From an uncultured Collinsella sp. (GTDB lineage Bacteria > Actinomycetota > Coriobacteriia > Coriobacteriales > Coriobacteriaceae): a stretch of 14,942 nt of DNA. This document shows, piece after piece, positions 1 to 7,205 of the stretch. The notes beneath the pieces were generated by a model. That model saw nothing but the letters and a program-made list of their open reading frames with translations. It had not been told where the DNA came from and ran no database searches. Positions within the stretch are counted from its first letter, which is position 1; every line of letters starts with the position of its first letter. The translations under genes and the position numbers were made by a program. The stretch spans positions 1 to 14,942 of the forward strand of contig UQVT01000029.1 in assembly GCA_900544465.1 (NCBI GenBank), written 5' to 3'.

Positions 1-2
1 CT

Positions 3-40
3 CGCACGAAGAGCACATTTAGTGCTCTTCGGCTCGTGCG
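3..40. other. bulged stem-loop at the left edge
   Basis: Positions 9-16 pair with 22-29 (8 bp) and 3-8 pair with 35-40 (6 bp), with a 5-nt bulge at 30-34 and a 5-nt loop. There is no T-run on either side, so it is not a standard intrinsic terminator. Smaller stems follow at 60-64/69-73, 87-91/95-99 and 130-133/138-141. No gene is visible between 1 and 148. It could be the leader of, or spacer before, a minus-strand gene beyond the edge. Confidence 0.5.
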
Positions 41-148
41 GAATCTACGAAAACCAAGCAGGCGGACACGCCTTAGGTATCGATTACTTCAGTCTGAAGG
101 TACTAACTTGACAATCTCACAGAATAGCACAGGCATACCTGCCGAAAA

Positions 149-227
149 GGGACAGGTTTATTTTGGTAGGTTTTATCAGGGGAAACGACAGTTTCCCATA
201 TAAAACCGACCAAAATAAACCTGTCCC
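149..227. repeat. 79-nt near-perfect palindrome, GGGACAGG family
   Basis: Positions 149-167 are an exact inverted repeat of 209-227 (19 bp). After one mismatch (168/208), 169-176 pair exactly with 200-207, and an inner 7-bp stem joins 180-186 with 191-197. About 34 base pairs form in 79 nt. A related arm occurs at 13687-13707, so this is a dispersed repeat. On the minus strand the hairpin is followed by TTTT, so it may also act as a back-up terminator for clpX. The form resembles REP-type elements mobilised by RAYT transposases; no such transposase is in the window. Confidence 0.85.
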
Positions 228-234
228 TAAATGG

Positions 235-264
235 CAGGCCCCGCGGTGGTTGCCGCGGGGCCTG
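235..264 (-). terminator. probable terminator of clpX
   Basis: A perfect 12-bp GC-rich stem joins 235-246 with 253-264 around a 6-nt loop, starting 13 nt after the clpX stop codon on the minus strand. The tail is only CCATTTA, so the U-tract is weak; the palindrome at 149-227 lies just beyond. Confidence 0.65.
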
Positions 265-276
265 GATTCAAGCTAT

Positions 277-1683
277 TTAACCGTAGATGCGTTGGGGCTG
301 TTCTTCGCCCTTTACGGAGGCTTCAGTCACGATGACCTTGGAAACACCCTCCTCGCTGGGCAGGTCGAACATCGTCTGCTGCAGCACGTCCTCGCAGATG
401 GAACGCAGGCCGCGGGCGCCGGTCTTGCGGGCGAGCGCCATGCGGGCGATCTCGTGCAGGGCGGCGTCCTCAAACTCAAGCTCAACGTCCTCGAGCTGGA
501 ACATCTTACGGTATTGACGGACCACGGCGTTCTTGGGTTCGGTCAGGATCGACACCAGGTCATCCTCGTCGAGCGCCTGCGTCTGGGTGACGACGGGCGT
601 ACGTCCCACAAACTCGGGGATCATGCCAAAAGCGTTGAGGTCCTGCGGGAGTACCTGACGCAGCAGGTCGTTCTCGTCGACCGAGGTGGGGCCGGCAATC
701 TCGGAGTTAAAGCCCACGCCCTTGTTGCCCACGCGATCAGCAATGATCTTATCCAGGCCCACAAAGGCACCGCCGCAGATAAACAGGATGTTCGTCGTGT
801 CGATCTGCAGCAGCTCCTGCTGGGGATGCTTGCGGCCGCCGGTGGGCGGAACGCTTGCCACCGTGCCCTCAAGGATCTTAAGCAGCGCCTGCTGAACGCC
901 CTCGCCCGAAACGTCGCGGGTGATGGAGAGGTTCTCGGCCTTGCGGGCGATCTTGTCGATCTCGTCCACGTAGATAATGCCAACCTGTGCGCGCTCAATG
1001 TCGCCATCGGCGGCGTTGATGAGCTTGAGCAGGATGTTCTCCACGTCCTCGCCAACGTAACCGGCCTCAGTAAGCGCGGTGGCATCGGCGATGGCAAACG
1101 GCACCTCGAGGATGCGCGCAAGCGTCTGGGCGAGCAGGGTCTTGCCGGTACCAGTGGGACCGAGCAGCAGGATGTTGGACTTGGCGAGCTCCACATCATC
1201 CATATCATCGTCGAGTTGCGAGTCCAAGCCGTCGTCAAAGGCCGAAAGCGCAGCGCCACCCTCAATCACGCGGCGGTAGTGGTTGTACACGGCAACCGAC
1301 ATGGCGCGCTTGGCGTCCTCCTGGCCCATAACATAGGCCGAAAGCTCGTCATAAATCTCGTGCGGCGTCGGCACGTGCGTGATGACCTGGCGGTCGTCCT
1401 CGAGCTCAAAGCCCTCGGTCTCGGGGTCCACGGCGGGCTGCGATGCAGCCTGACCATGGTCGTTGAGGAAGCCCGGCAGCTTGCCGTTGCGGGCAGCGTC
1501 CATAAAGTCCGAAGCCAGCGACTCCTCCAGAATCTCGGAACAGGCGGCGACGCACTCGTCACAGATAAAGATGTTGGTCGGGCCCTTTACGAGGCGACGG
1601 ACCTGGCCCTGCTCTTTTCCGCAGAAGGAGCAGCGGATGGGGTTGCCGTTCTCGTCAAAGTTGTCCTGCATGTTTCCTGCCAT
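277..1683 (-). CDS. clpX: ClpX, ATPase subunit of the ClpXP protease
   Basis: AAA+ unfoldase that recognises substrates and threads them into the ClpP chamber in the cytoplasm. Numbering from the ATG at 1692: an N-terminal C4 zinc-binding domain (Cys21, Cys24, Cys44, Cys47), Walker A GPTGTGKT at 178-185, pore loop GYVG at 211-214, Walker B IIYVDEID near 239-246, RKH loop near 287-289, a VGF tripeptide at 326-328 matching the ClpP-docking IGF loop, and sensor-2 GARGLR at 425-430. The acidic stretches at about 85-105 and 146-166 make it longer than the usual ~420 residues. Start: the ATG at 1683 has AAGGA 8 nt upstream and follows the clpP stop by 1 nt; ATGs at 1692 and 1671 are alternatives. 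It is the last gene of tig-clpP-clpX. Confidence 0.97.
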   Translation of the reverse strand: MAGNMQDNFDENGNPIRCSFCGKEQGQVRRLVKGPTNIFICDECVAACSEILEESLASDFMDAARNGKLPGFLNDHGQAASQPAVDPETEGFELEDDRQVITHVPTPHEIYDELSAYVMGQEDAKRAMSVAVYNHYRRVIEGGAALSAFDDGLDSQLDDDMDDVELAKSNILLLGPTGTGKTLLAQTLARILEVPFAIADATALTEAGYVGEDVENILLKLINAADGDIERAQVGIIYVDEIDKIARKAENLSITRDVSGEGVQQALLKILEGTVASVPPTGGRKHPQQELLQIDTTNILFICGGAFVGLDKIIADRVGNKGVGFNSEIAGPTSVDENDLLRQVLPQDLNAFGMIPEFVGRTPVVTQTQALDEDDLVSILTEPKNAVVRQYRKMFQLEDVELEFEDAALHEIARMALARKTGARGLRSICEDVLQQTMFDLPSEEGVSKVIVTEASVKGEEQPQRIYG

Positions 1684-1684
1684 C

Positions 1685-2305
1685 CTAGGCATCCTTCGCG
1701 GCGAGGTCGCGCGAGGTGACGATACGATCGATCAGGCCGTAGTCGAGGGCCTCGGCAGCGGTCAGGTAGTTGTCGCGCTCGGTATCGGCCTGGACCTTTT
1801 CGATGGGCTGGCCAGAGGCGTCGGACAGGATCTGGTTGAGCTCGCGACGGGTCTTCTTGATCTCCTCGGCCACGATCTCAATCTCGGTCTGCTGACCCTG
1901 CGCACCGCCGCTGGGCTGGTGAATCATGACCTTGGAATGCGGCAGGCAGAAGCGCTTGCCCTTGGCGCCGGCCGAAAGCAGCACGGCGGCCATAGACGCG
2001 GCCATACCGACGCAGATGGTGGAGACCTGCGGCTTAATGAAGTTCATGGTGTCCAGAATAGCCAGGCCGGAGTAGACCTCGCCACCGGGCGAATTGATGT
2101 AGAGCGAGATATCCTTCTCGGCATCCTGGCTCTCAAGATGCAGCAGCTGGGCAACGACCAGGTTGGCACTGACGGAGTTGATCTCCTCGCCCAAAAAGAT
2201 GATGCGGTCGTTGAGCAGGCGCGAATAGATATCGTAGCTGCGCTCGCCGCGCGGCGTCTGCTCGATAACGTATGGCACGAGGGCGGAATCGAACTTGGCG
2301 ATCAT
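1685..2305 (-). CDS. clpP: ClpP, ATP-dependent Clp protease proteolytic subunit
   Basis: Serine peptidase that forms the tetradecameric degradation chamber and works with ClpX, encoded 1 nt downstream. In the longest frame (TTG at 2335) the triad is Ser114 in GMAASMAA, His139 in MIHQPSGG and Asp184 in ADTERDNY; the oxyanion-loop region NSPGG is at 81-85. The chosen start is the ATG at 2305, because GGAG lies 6 nt upstream. This gives 206 residues, the normal family length. ATGs at 2317 and 2311 and the TTG at 2335 are in frame but have poorer ribosome-binding spacing. The stop is TAG. Confidence 0.97.
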   Translation of the reverse strand: MIAKFDSALVPYVIEQTPRGERSYDIYSRLLNDRIIFLGEEINSVSANLVVAQLLHLESQDAEKDISLYINSPGGEVYSGLAILDTMNFIKPQVSTICVGMAASMAAVLLSAGAKGKRFCLPHSKVMIHQPSGGAQGQQTEIEIVAEEIKKTRRELNQILSDASGQPIEKVQADTERDNYLTAAEALDYGLIDRIVTSRDLAAKDA

Positions 2306-2351
2306 ACGCATCTCCATTTCTCTCTTGCGGACCAAATTGGTTCTAGATAAA

Positions 2352-2392
2352 CGTACGGTGCCCGCATGCTATGCATTGGCTGGCACCGTACG
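2352..2392 (-). terminator. hairpin between tig and clpP, possible attenuator
   Basis: A perfect 11-bp stem joins 2352-2362 with 2382-2392 around a 19-nt loop, in the 163-bp gap between the tig stop and the clpP start. On the minus strand it is followed by TTTATC, a weak U-tract. It could partly terminate tig transcripts or stabilise a processed clpP mRNA; the sequence does not decide which. Confidence 0.45.
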
Positions 2393-2468
2393 AAGCAACC
2401 GGATAACCGGTGTATAACTTTACCCCATCACGGGCGCACGCATGCGCTCGCGGGCAAGGTGGCGAGAA

Positions 2469-3767
2469 TTACTCGGCGTCCTTGGCGGTCTCGTCGACCT
2501 CGGTCACCTTGGCGTTCTCGACCAGGTGGTCGACGGCCTTGGAGCGACGGATGGACTCGCGGACGGCAGGCATGCGGCCATCGGCGATGAACTCGGCCTT
2601 GGAAGCCTCGACGTCCTTGACGCCGGCCTTCTCGAACTCGGCGTTGATGTCATCCTCGGTGACCTCGATCTTGAGCTCGCGGGCGAGGGCGTCCAGAGCC
2701 AGGGACTCACGGGCAACGTCGTTGGCCTGCTTGTGCAGATCGCCGATGAACTGCTCCATGGTCAGACCGGAAGCGGGCAGCCAGGTGTCGAGCGTCATGC
2801 CACGGGCAGCGAGGTTGGACAGGAAGTTCTGGCCAAGCTCCTCAAAGACGGACTGCTCGTAATCGGCGTCCATCTCCTCGAGCTGCAGGCGCTCGGCGAG
2901 AGCGGAGACGCAACGGTTCTCCTTCTCGGCCGGGAGGCGGGAAGCCTTGTCCTGCTCGATCTCGATCTTGATGGCGTCGCGCATGGCGTCGATACTGTCG
3001 AAGCCAAAGTCGGACTTGACGAGCTCGTCGGTGAGCTCGGGGGTGTTGCGGACCTTGATGCCCTTGACGGTGACCTCGACGGTGTGGGTCTCGGCCTCCT
3101 CGCCCTCCTCGACCTCGTCGGTCCAGGTGACGGTCTTGACGTCGTCAACGTTGGCGCCGATCAGGGCCTCGTTGAACTCCTTGGGGTTGCTGTCGCTACC
3201 GGCGATGAGCATGCGGCCCTCGGCGGCAAAGTTGTCGGCGTTCTCGACGGCCTTGAGGTCGACGGTGACGTAGTCCTCGGCCTCGACGGCGCGACCCTCG
3301 ACGTCCTCGAAGGTGGCACGGTAATTGAGGAGCATCTCGACCTGGTTGTTGATCTCGGACTCGGTGACCTCCGCAGGGGGCATCTCGATCTCGACAGCGT
3401 CGAAGGAGGAGAGCTCAGCGGCGGGACGCAGGGAGAACTCGACGGTGTAGGTGTAGTCCTCGTGATCCTTGGCGAGGTCGAGGTCCTTGTAGTCACCATT
3501 CTTGGTGGGGACGATGTCCAGCTCGTTGAGGACGGCGGGCTCGTTGGCGGCGATCAGGTCGTTGGTGGCCTGAGCGAGGGTAGCCTCGGCGCCAAGAGCG
3601 GAGTCGATGACCGGACGGGGAGCCTTACCGGCGCGGAAGCCCGGGAAGCGGTACTTCTTGGCGGTCTCCTTGTAGGCCTTCTTGATCGCGGCGTCGACGT
3701 CGGCGGCCGGGATGGTGACCGTAGCGGTGAGCTTGGCGTCCTTGACGTCAGAAGCGGTGATGTTCAA
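2469..3767 (-). CDS. tig: trigger factor, ribosome-bound chaperone
   Basis: Binds near the ribosome exit tunnel and holds nascent chains. From the TTG start the product is 432 residues. The ribosome-docking signature GFRAGKAP falls at 43-50, the same position as in E. coli trigger factor. A diverged FKBP-like prolyl isomerase domain follows at roughly 150-240, and then the helical C-terminal domain. Start choice: AGGAGG at 3774-3779 sits 6 nt before the TTG at 3767. It would lie inside the coding region if the in-frame ATG at 3782 were used, and is only 3 nt before the GTG at 3770. The gene heads the tig-clpP-clpX cluster, a common bacterial order coupling chaperone and protease. The stop is TAA. 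Confidence 0.95.
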   Translation of the reverse strand: MNITASDVKDAKLTATVTIPAADVDAAIKKAYKETAKKYRFPGFRAGKAPRPVIDSALGAEATLAQATNDLIAANEPAVLNELDIVPTKNGDYKDLDLAKDHEDYTYTVEFSLRPAAELSSFDAVEIEMPPAEVTESEINNQVEMLLNYRATFEDVEGRAVEAEDYVTVDLKAVENADNFAAEGRMLIAGSDSNPKEFNEALIGANVDDVKTVTWTDEVEEGEEAETHTVEVTVKGIKVRNTPELTDELVKSDFGFDSIDAMRDAIKIEIEQDKASRLPAEKENRCVSALAERLQLEEMDADYEQSVFEELGQNFLSNLAARGMTLDTWLPASGLTMEQFIGDLHKQANDVARESLALDALARELKIEVTEDDINAEFEKAGVKDVEASKAEFIADGRMPAVRESIRRSKAVDHLVENAKVTEVDETAKDAE

Positions 3768-3773
3768 CACGTT

Positions 3774-3779
3774 CCTCCT
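3774..3779 (-). promoter_or_regulatory. ribosome binding site of tig
   Basis: A perfect AGGAGG on the minus strand, 6 nt before TTG (3767) and 3 nt before GTG (3770). It overlaps codons 2-3 of the upstream ATG frame at 3782, which argues against that ATG. Confidence 0.7.
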
Positions 3780-3791
3780 CATACTGCCCAG

Positions 3792-3821
3792 CTTATCTGA
3801 GGTGCTGGTACCTTTATGCAA
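3792..3821 (-). promoter_or_regulatory. possible sigma70-type promoter of tig
   Basis: On the minus strand, TTGCAT (3816-3821) and GATAAG (3792-3797) are 18 nt apart, just upstream of the tig ribosome binding site. The match is partial (3/6 and 4/6), and read-through from tRNA-Leu is an alternative source of transcript. Confidence 0.3.
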
Positions 3822-3858
3822 CAAAGTGTCGCGACGGCCAAGGCCGACGCAGGTGCGA

Positions 3859-3942
3859 TGGTGCGGGCGAAAGGACTCGAACCTTCACGGGAATCCCACC
3901 AGAACCTAAATCTGGCGCGTCTACCAATTCCGCCACGCCCGC
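3859..3942 (-). tRNA. tRNA-Leu, anticodon UAG
   Basis: An 84-nt tRNA with encoded CCA. The acceptor stem GCGGGCG/CGCCCGC closes, the anticodon stem CCAGA/TCTGG holds loop TTTAGGT with anticodon TAG, a long class II variable arm follows, and the T-loop is TTCGAGT. The discriminator is A, as in leucine tRNAs. It lies 91 nt upstream of tig on the same strand. Confidence 0.95.
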
Positions 3943-3961
3943 ATGAGCGCACAGATTAGGA

Positions 3962-3970
3962 ATGATAGCA
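3962..3970 (-). promoter_or_regulatory. extended -10 promoter of tRNA-Leu
   Basis: On the minus strand TGCTATCAT gives an extended -10 (TGn) with a 5/6 match to TATAAT, 19 nt upstream of the mature tRNA 5' end. No good -35 is present, as is usual for extended -10 promoters. Confidence 0.45.
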
Positions 3971-4058
3971 GATACGAGCGACAAGCGCACGCACACGTTT
4001 TACAGACTCACGACCTCACCACGAGTGCAAGCCAATAGAGCACGCCACCCCATCTCAT

Positions 4059-4127
4059 AAGTTGCGGTGGAATAGGGACTGTTTGGGGCTCCAGTCCTCC
4101 AAAACAGTCCCTATTCCACCGCAACTT
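4059..4127. repeat. 26-bp perfect inverted repeat, TTGCGGTG family copy 1
   Basis: Positions 4059-4084 are an exact inverted repeat of 4102-4127 around a 17-nt spacer. It belongs with the element at 8199-8273. It lies in the 431-bp stretch without genes between tRNA-Leu and the hydroxylase stop codon. No U-tract follows on either strand. Confidence 0.85.
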
Positions 4128-4164
4128 CGGTAGGACTCGGCAGCCTGGCGATGCTGGCCATGCG

Positions 4165-4350
4165 CCGGAAAGCGTGTCCCGGTTTGGGGCCTCGGAATGG
4201 GATGCAATTTCCGCTATAGCCATCAACCGGAAACTGCAACCCGTTTTGAGCCCCTATTCCGGGATGCACTTTCCGCCAAGGCCCTCAAACGGAAACTGCA
4301 GCCCACAATTCAGTTGAAAAGTGGGCTGCAGTTTCCCCGGGCTAGGCAAT
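4165..4350. repeat. tandem array of three 62-bp palindromic units
   Basis: The units begin at 4165, 4227 and 4289. Each starts with an arm of the type CGGAAANNGNNNCCC and carries its inverted copy about 20 nt further on: 4166-4180/4199-4213 (11 of 15 paired), 4228-4242/4261-4275 (13 of 15) and 4291-4306/4321-4336 (16 of 16). Units 1 and 2 agree at about two thirds of positions over the full 62 bp; unit 3 keeps mainly the arms. The array ends 23 bp before the hydroxylase stop. It may serve as that operon's 3' end, but no U-tract is present. Confidence 0.8.
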
Positions 4351-4373
4351 GAGCGGGTACAGCGCCTCCTCGT

Positions 4374-7205
4374 CTACTCCCCCAGCAGGGCCTTCTCGGG
4401 CGTGATCGGCAGCGAGCGGACCTGGTGGCCGGTGGCGTGCGCCACGGCCGAGGCCACGGCGGCGAGCGGCGTGTTGATGACGACCTCGCCGATCGACTTG
4501 GCGCCAAACGGGCCCGTCGGCTCGTAGCTCGGCTCAAAGGCTACGCGAATGCTGCCGATATCCAGGCGTGTGGGCAGCTTGTAGCTCATAAAGTTGCCGG
4601 TGCGCAGGCGGCCGCGGTCGTCATGCTCGACAATCTCGTAGAGCGCGTGGCCGATGCCCTGGGCAATGCCGCCCTCGGCCTGGACGCGCGCGAGCGCCTC
4701 GTTGATCACGGTGCCGCAGTCGACGGCCGCGACGTAGTCCACCACGGTCACCTTGCCGGTGGCCTTGTCGACCTCGACCTCGGCAATGCCGGCCATAAAC
4801 GGCGGAGGCGAAACGGGCAGGCAAGCGGAGGCGTGCGAGGTAAGCGCGTCGCCGCCGTCGATGTTCTTGACGCACAGGTTGGCAAAGTCGCGCAGCGTGA
4901 GGTAGCGGCCGCTCTCGCGGGCGGCGCGCTCGTCGGACAGGCGCACGTACTGGCCGTCGAAGACCACGTCGGCGGCATCCACATCCCACATCCGGGCGGC
5001 CTTGGCGCAAATCTTGCCGCGCAGCTCGGTCGCGGCGTTCTTGGCAGCCAGGCCCGTCACGTACGTACCGGAGCTCGCGTACGAGCCGGCGTCGAACGGC
5101 GACACGTCGGTGTCCACGCCGCGCACCACGATAATCGAGCTCTCCACACCCAGCTCCTCGGCGGCAATCTGCGCCAGGATCGTGTCGACACCCATGCCGT
5201 TATCGGTGGCACCGGTGATAAGCGTAATAAAGCCGTCCTCTTCCAGGCGCAGGTCGATACCGGCAATGTCGATATTGGAGATACCCGAGCCCTGCATGGT
5301 GAGCGCGCAGCCCAGGGCGCGCACGCGGTCGCCCAGGTCCACGGCCAGCGGCTTGTCGCGCCAGCCGATCATGTCCATCGCGCGCAGCAGGCAGCGGTCG
5401 AGCGCACAGGCGTTGAGCTTCTCGTTGTAGTACTGCGGCATGATCTCGCCCTCGCGCACGATGTTCTTGAGGCGCAGGTCGGCAGGGTCCATGTGCAGCA
5501 TGTCGGCGAGCTCGTTGACGGCGCTCTCCACGGCAAACTGGCCCTGGGTGGCACCGTAGCCGCGATACGCGCCGCCGCGGTTGGTGTTGGTGTAGACGGC
5601 GTCCCACCTAAAGCGACTCGCCTTCACATGGTTGTAGATGGGCAGGCTCTTGTGGCCCGAAAGGCCGATCGTCGTGGTGGCGTGCTCGCCGTACGCACCG
5701 GCGTTGGACAGCGTATGCAGGTCGATGGCCGTGATGGTGCCGTCGTTCATGGCGCCCAACTTGACGGTCATCTGCATCTGGTGGCGAGAGTTGCCCGCGG
5801 TGATGGTCTCCTCGCGGGTGTAGCAGCAGTAGCTCGGACGGCCGGTCTGCTGCGTCACGAACGCCACGAAGATCTCGCAGCAGCCCGTCTGCTTGGAGCC
5901 GAAGCCGCCGCCGATGCGCGGCTTGATAACCTGCACCTGTGATTGCGGAATGTCGAGCGACTGCGCGACCATGCGACGCACGTGGAAGGGCACCTGCGTG
6001 GAGGTGGTCACCGAGATACGCCCGAACGCGTCGGTCGTCGCGAAGGCACGGAAGGTCTCCATCGGCGCGGTCTGGGTTGCCTGGCTGGTGTAAGTGCGGG
6101 TAAAGACAATGTCGCTCTGGGCGAAGGCCTCGTCAAGGTTGCCAAAATCGCTGGTACCGCTGCACACCAGGTTGCGCGGAACGTCGCCGCCCTGCGGGAA
6201 CATAAAGGTCACGTCACCCTCGGGGTGGACCACGATGTCATTATCGAGCGCCTGGGTAAAGTCGAGCAGCGGCTCAAGCACCTCGTAGTCGACCTTGATG
6301 AGCTTGAGCGCCTTGTCGGCGGCCTCCTCGGTCTCGGCGGCGACGATCGCAACCTCCTCGTTTTGGTAGCGCACCAGGTTCTCGAGGATCAGGCGGTCGT
6401 AGGGACTCGGCTGCGGATAGCTCTGGCCGGCGATGGTAAAGCGGCGCTTGGGCACGTCCTCGTAGGTGTAGACGCCCACGACGCCCGGCACCTTAAGGGC
6501 GCGAGACGTGTCGATGGAGCGGATCTTGGCGCGGGCATAGGGGCTGCGCTTGAGCTTGACGATCAGGGCGCCGGCGGGCACCAAGTCGCCCGTGTAGACG
6601 GGACGCCCCTCGAGCAGGGCCTTCGAGTCCTTCTTGGGCTGCTTGTGAGTGATCTGCTTGTAGGAGACACCGTCGCAGCTGGTGTCGTTGACCGGCAGCT
6701 CGGGCATCTCAAAGCCCACCGGCACGCCGAACTCGTTGAGGAAGCGCACGATGGCGCGCAGCTGGCTCTCGTAGCCGCTGCAACGGCAGAGGTTGCCGGC
6801 GAGCTGGCGCGAGAGCTCCTCGCGTGTAGCGACGAGGCTCGGGTCCTCCTTGGCGGCGCGGGCAAGCGCCAGCACGTTCATAATGAGGCCGGGGGCGCAA
6901 AAACCGCACTGCTCGGCGCCTTCGGCGGCCATCGCACGGGCCAGTGCCTCAGACTCGGCCTTAAGGCCCTCAAGCGTGGTGATGGTACGACCCTCGACGC
7001 GCGCCGCGGGAACCGAGCAACTCAGCACCGGGTCGCCGTCGAGCCACACCGTGCACAGGCCGCAGTTGGTGGTTTCGCAGGCACAGCGCACCGACGCGCA
7101 ACCCTGCTCGCGCAAAAGCGCAAAGAGCATGGTGTCGGGGGCAATCTGGACCTTGACCTTACGGCCGTTGAGCGTAAAGGAAAGATCGATGAGTTTGGCA
7201 GCCAT
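4374..7205 (-). CDS. xanthine dehydrogenase-family molybdenum hydroxylase, fused 2Fe-2S and Mo-cofactor subunit
   Basis: Hydroxylates a heterocycle or aldehyde at a molybdopterin centre and passes electrons through two iron-sulfur clusters. Of 943 residues, about 1-160 hold a plant-type [2Fe-2S] site (Cys43, Cys48, Cys51, Cys63) and a second site (Cys100, Cys103, Cys140, Cys142). About 180 onward is the two-part Mo-cofactor domain, with GGGFGSK at 432-438, AYRGYGATQ (Arg548) and the likely catalytic base Glu907 in GAKSIGEVV, 36 residues from the end. A 2Fe-2S/Mo fusion occurs in aldehyde oxidoreductases of the Desulfovibrio type and in selenium-dependent xanthine dehydrogenases. The partner FAD gene next door favours an NAD-linked dehydrogenase. 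GAGGTG lies 5 nt before the ATG, which overlaps the FAD-gene stop (TAATG). The substrate cannot be read from the sequence. Confidence 0.9.
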   Translation of the reverse strand: MAAKLIDLSFTLNGRKVKVQIAPDTMLFALLREQGCASVRCACETTNCGLCTVWLDGDPVLSCSVPAARVEGRTITTLEGLKAESEALARAMAAEGAEQCGFCAPGLIMNVLALARAAKEDPSLVATREELSRQLAGNLCRCSGYESQLRAIVRFLNEFGVPVGFEMPELPVNDTSCDGVSYKQITHKQPKKDSKALLEGRPVYTGDLVPAGALIVKLKRSPYARAKIRSIDTSRALKVPGVVGVYTYEDVPKRRFTIAGQSYPQPSPYDRLILENLVRYQNEEVAIVAAETEEAADKALKLIKVDYEVLEPLLDFTQALDNDIVVHPEGDVTFMFPQGGDVPRNLVCSGTSDFGNLDEAFAQSDIVFTRTYTSQATQTAPMETFRAFATTDAFGRISVTTSTQVPFHVRRMVAQSLDIPQSQVQVIKPRIGGGFGSKQTGCCEIFVAFVTQQTGRPSYCCYTREETITAGNSRHQMQMTVKLGAMNDGTITAIDLHTLSNAGAYGEHATTTIGLSGHKSLPIYNHVKASRFRWDAVYTNTNRGGAYRGYGATQGQFAVESAVNELADMLHMDPADLRLKNIVREGEIMPQYYNEKLNACALDRCLLRAMDMIGWRDKPLAVDLGDRVRALGCALTMQGSGISNIDIAGIDLRLEEDGFITLITGATDNGMGVDTILAQIAAEELGVESSIIVVRGVDTDVSPFDAGSYASSGTYVTGLAAKNAATELRGKICAKAARMWDVDAADVVFDGQYVRLSDERAARESGRYLTLRDFANLCVKNIDGGDALTSHASACLPVSPPPFMAGIAEVEVDKATGKVTVVDYVAAVDCGTVINEALARVQAEGGIAQGIGHALYEIVEHDDRGRLRTGNFMSYKLPTRLDIGSIRVAFEPSYEPTGPFGAKSIGEVVINTPLAAVASAVAHATGHQVRSLPITPEKALLGE

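Noticed and set aside
163..1719. 518-codon plus-strand open frame
   Set aside because: It is antisense to clpX, whose minus-strand product has all AAA+ and zinc-domain motifs. Long antisense frames are expected in GC-rich genes.
2442..3800. 452-codon plus-strand open frame rich in Leu, Gly, Asp and Val
   Set aside because: Mirror of the tig coding sequence; low-complexity composition, no family features.
4165..4350. Possible small CRISPR array
   Set aside because: The repeats are palindromic and contiguous with no unique spacers of even length, and there are no cas genes.
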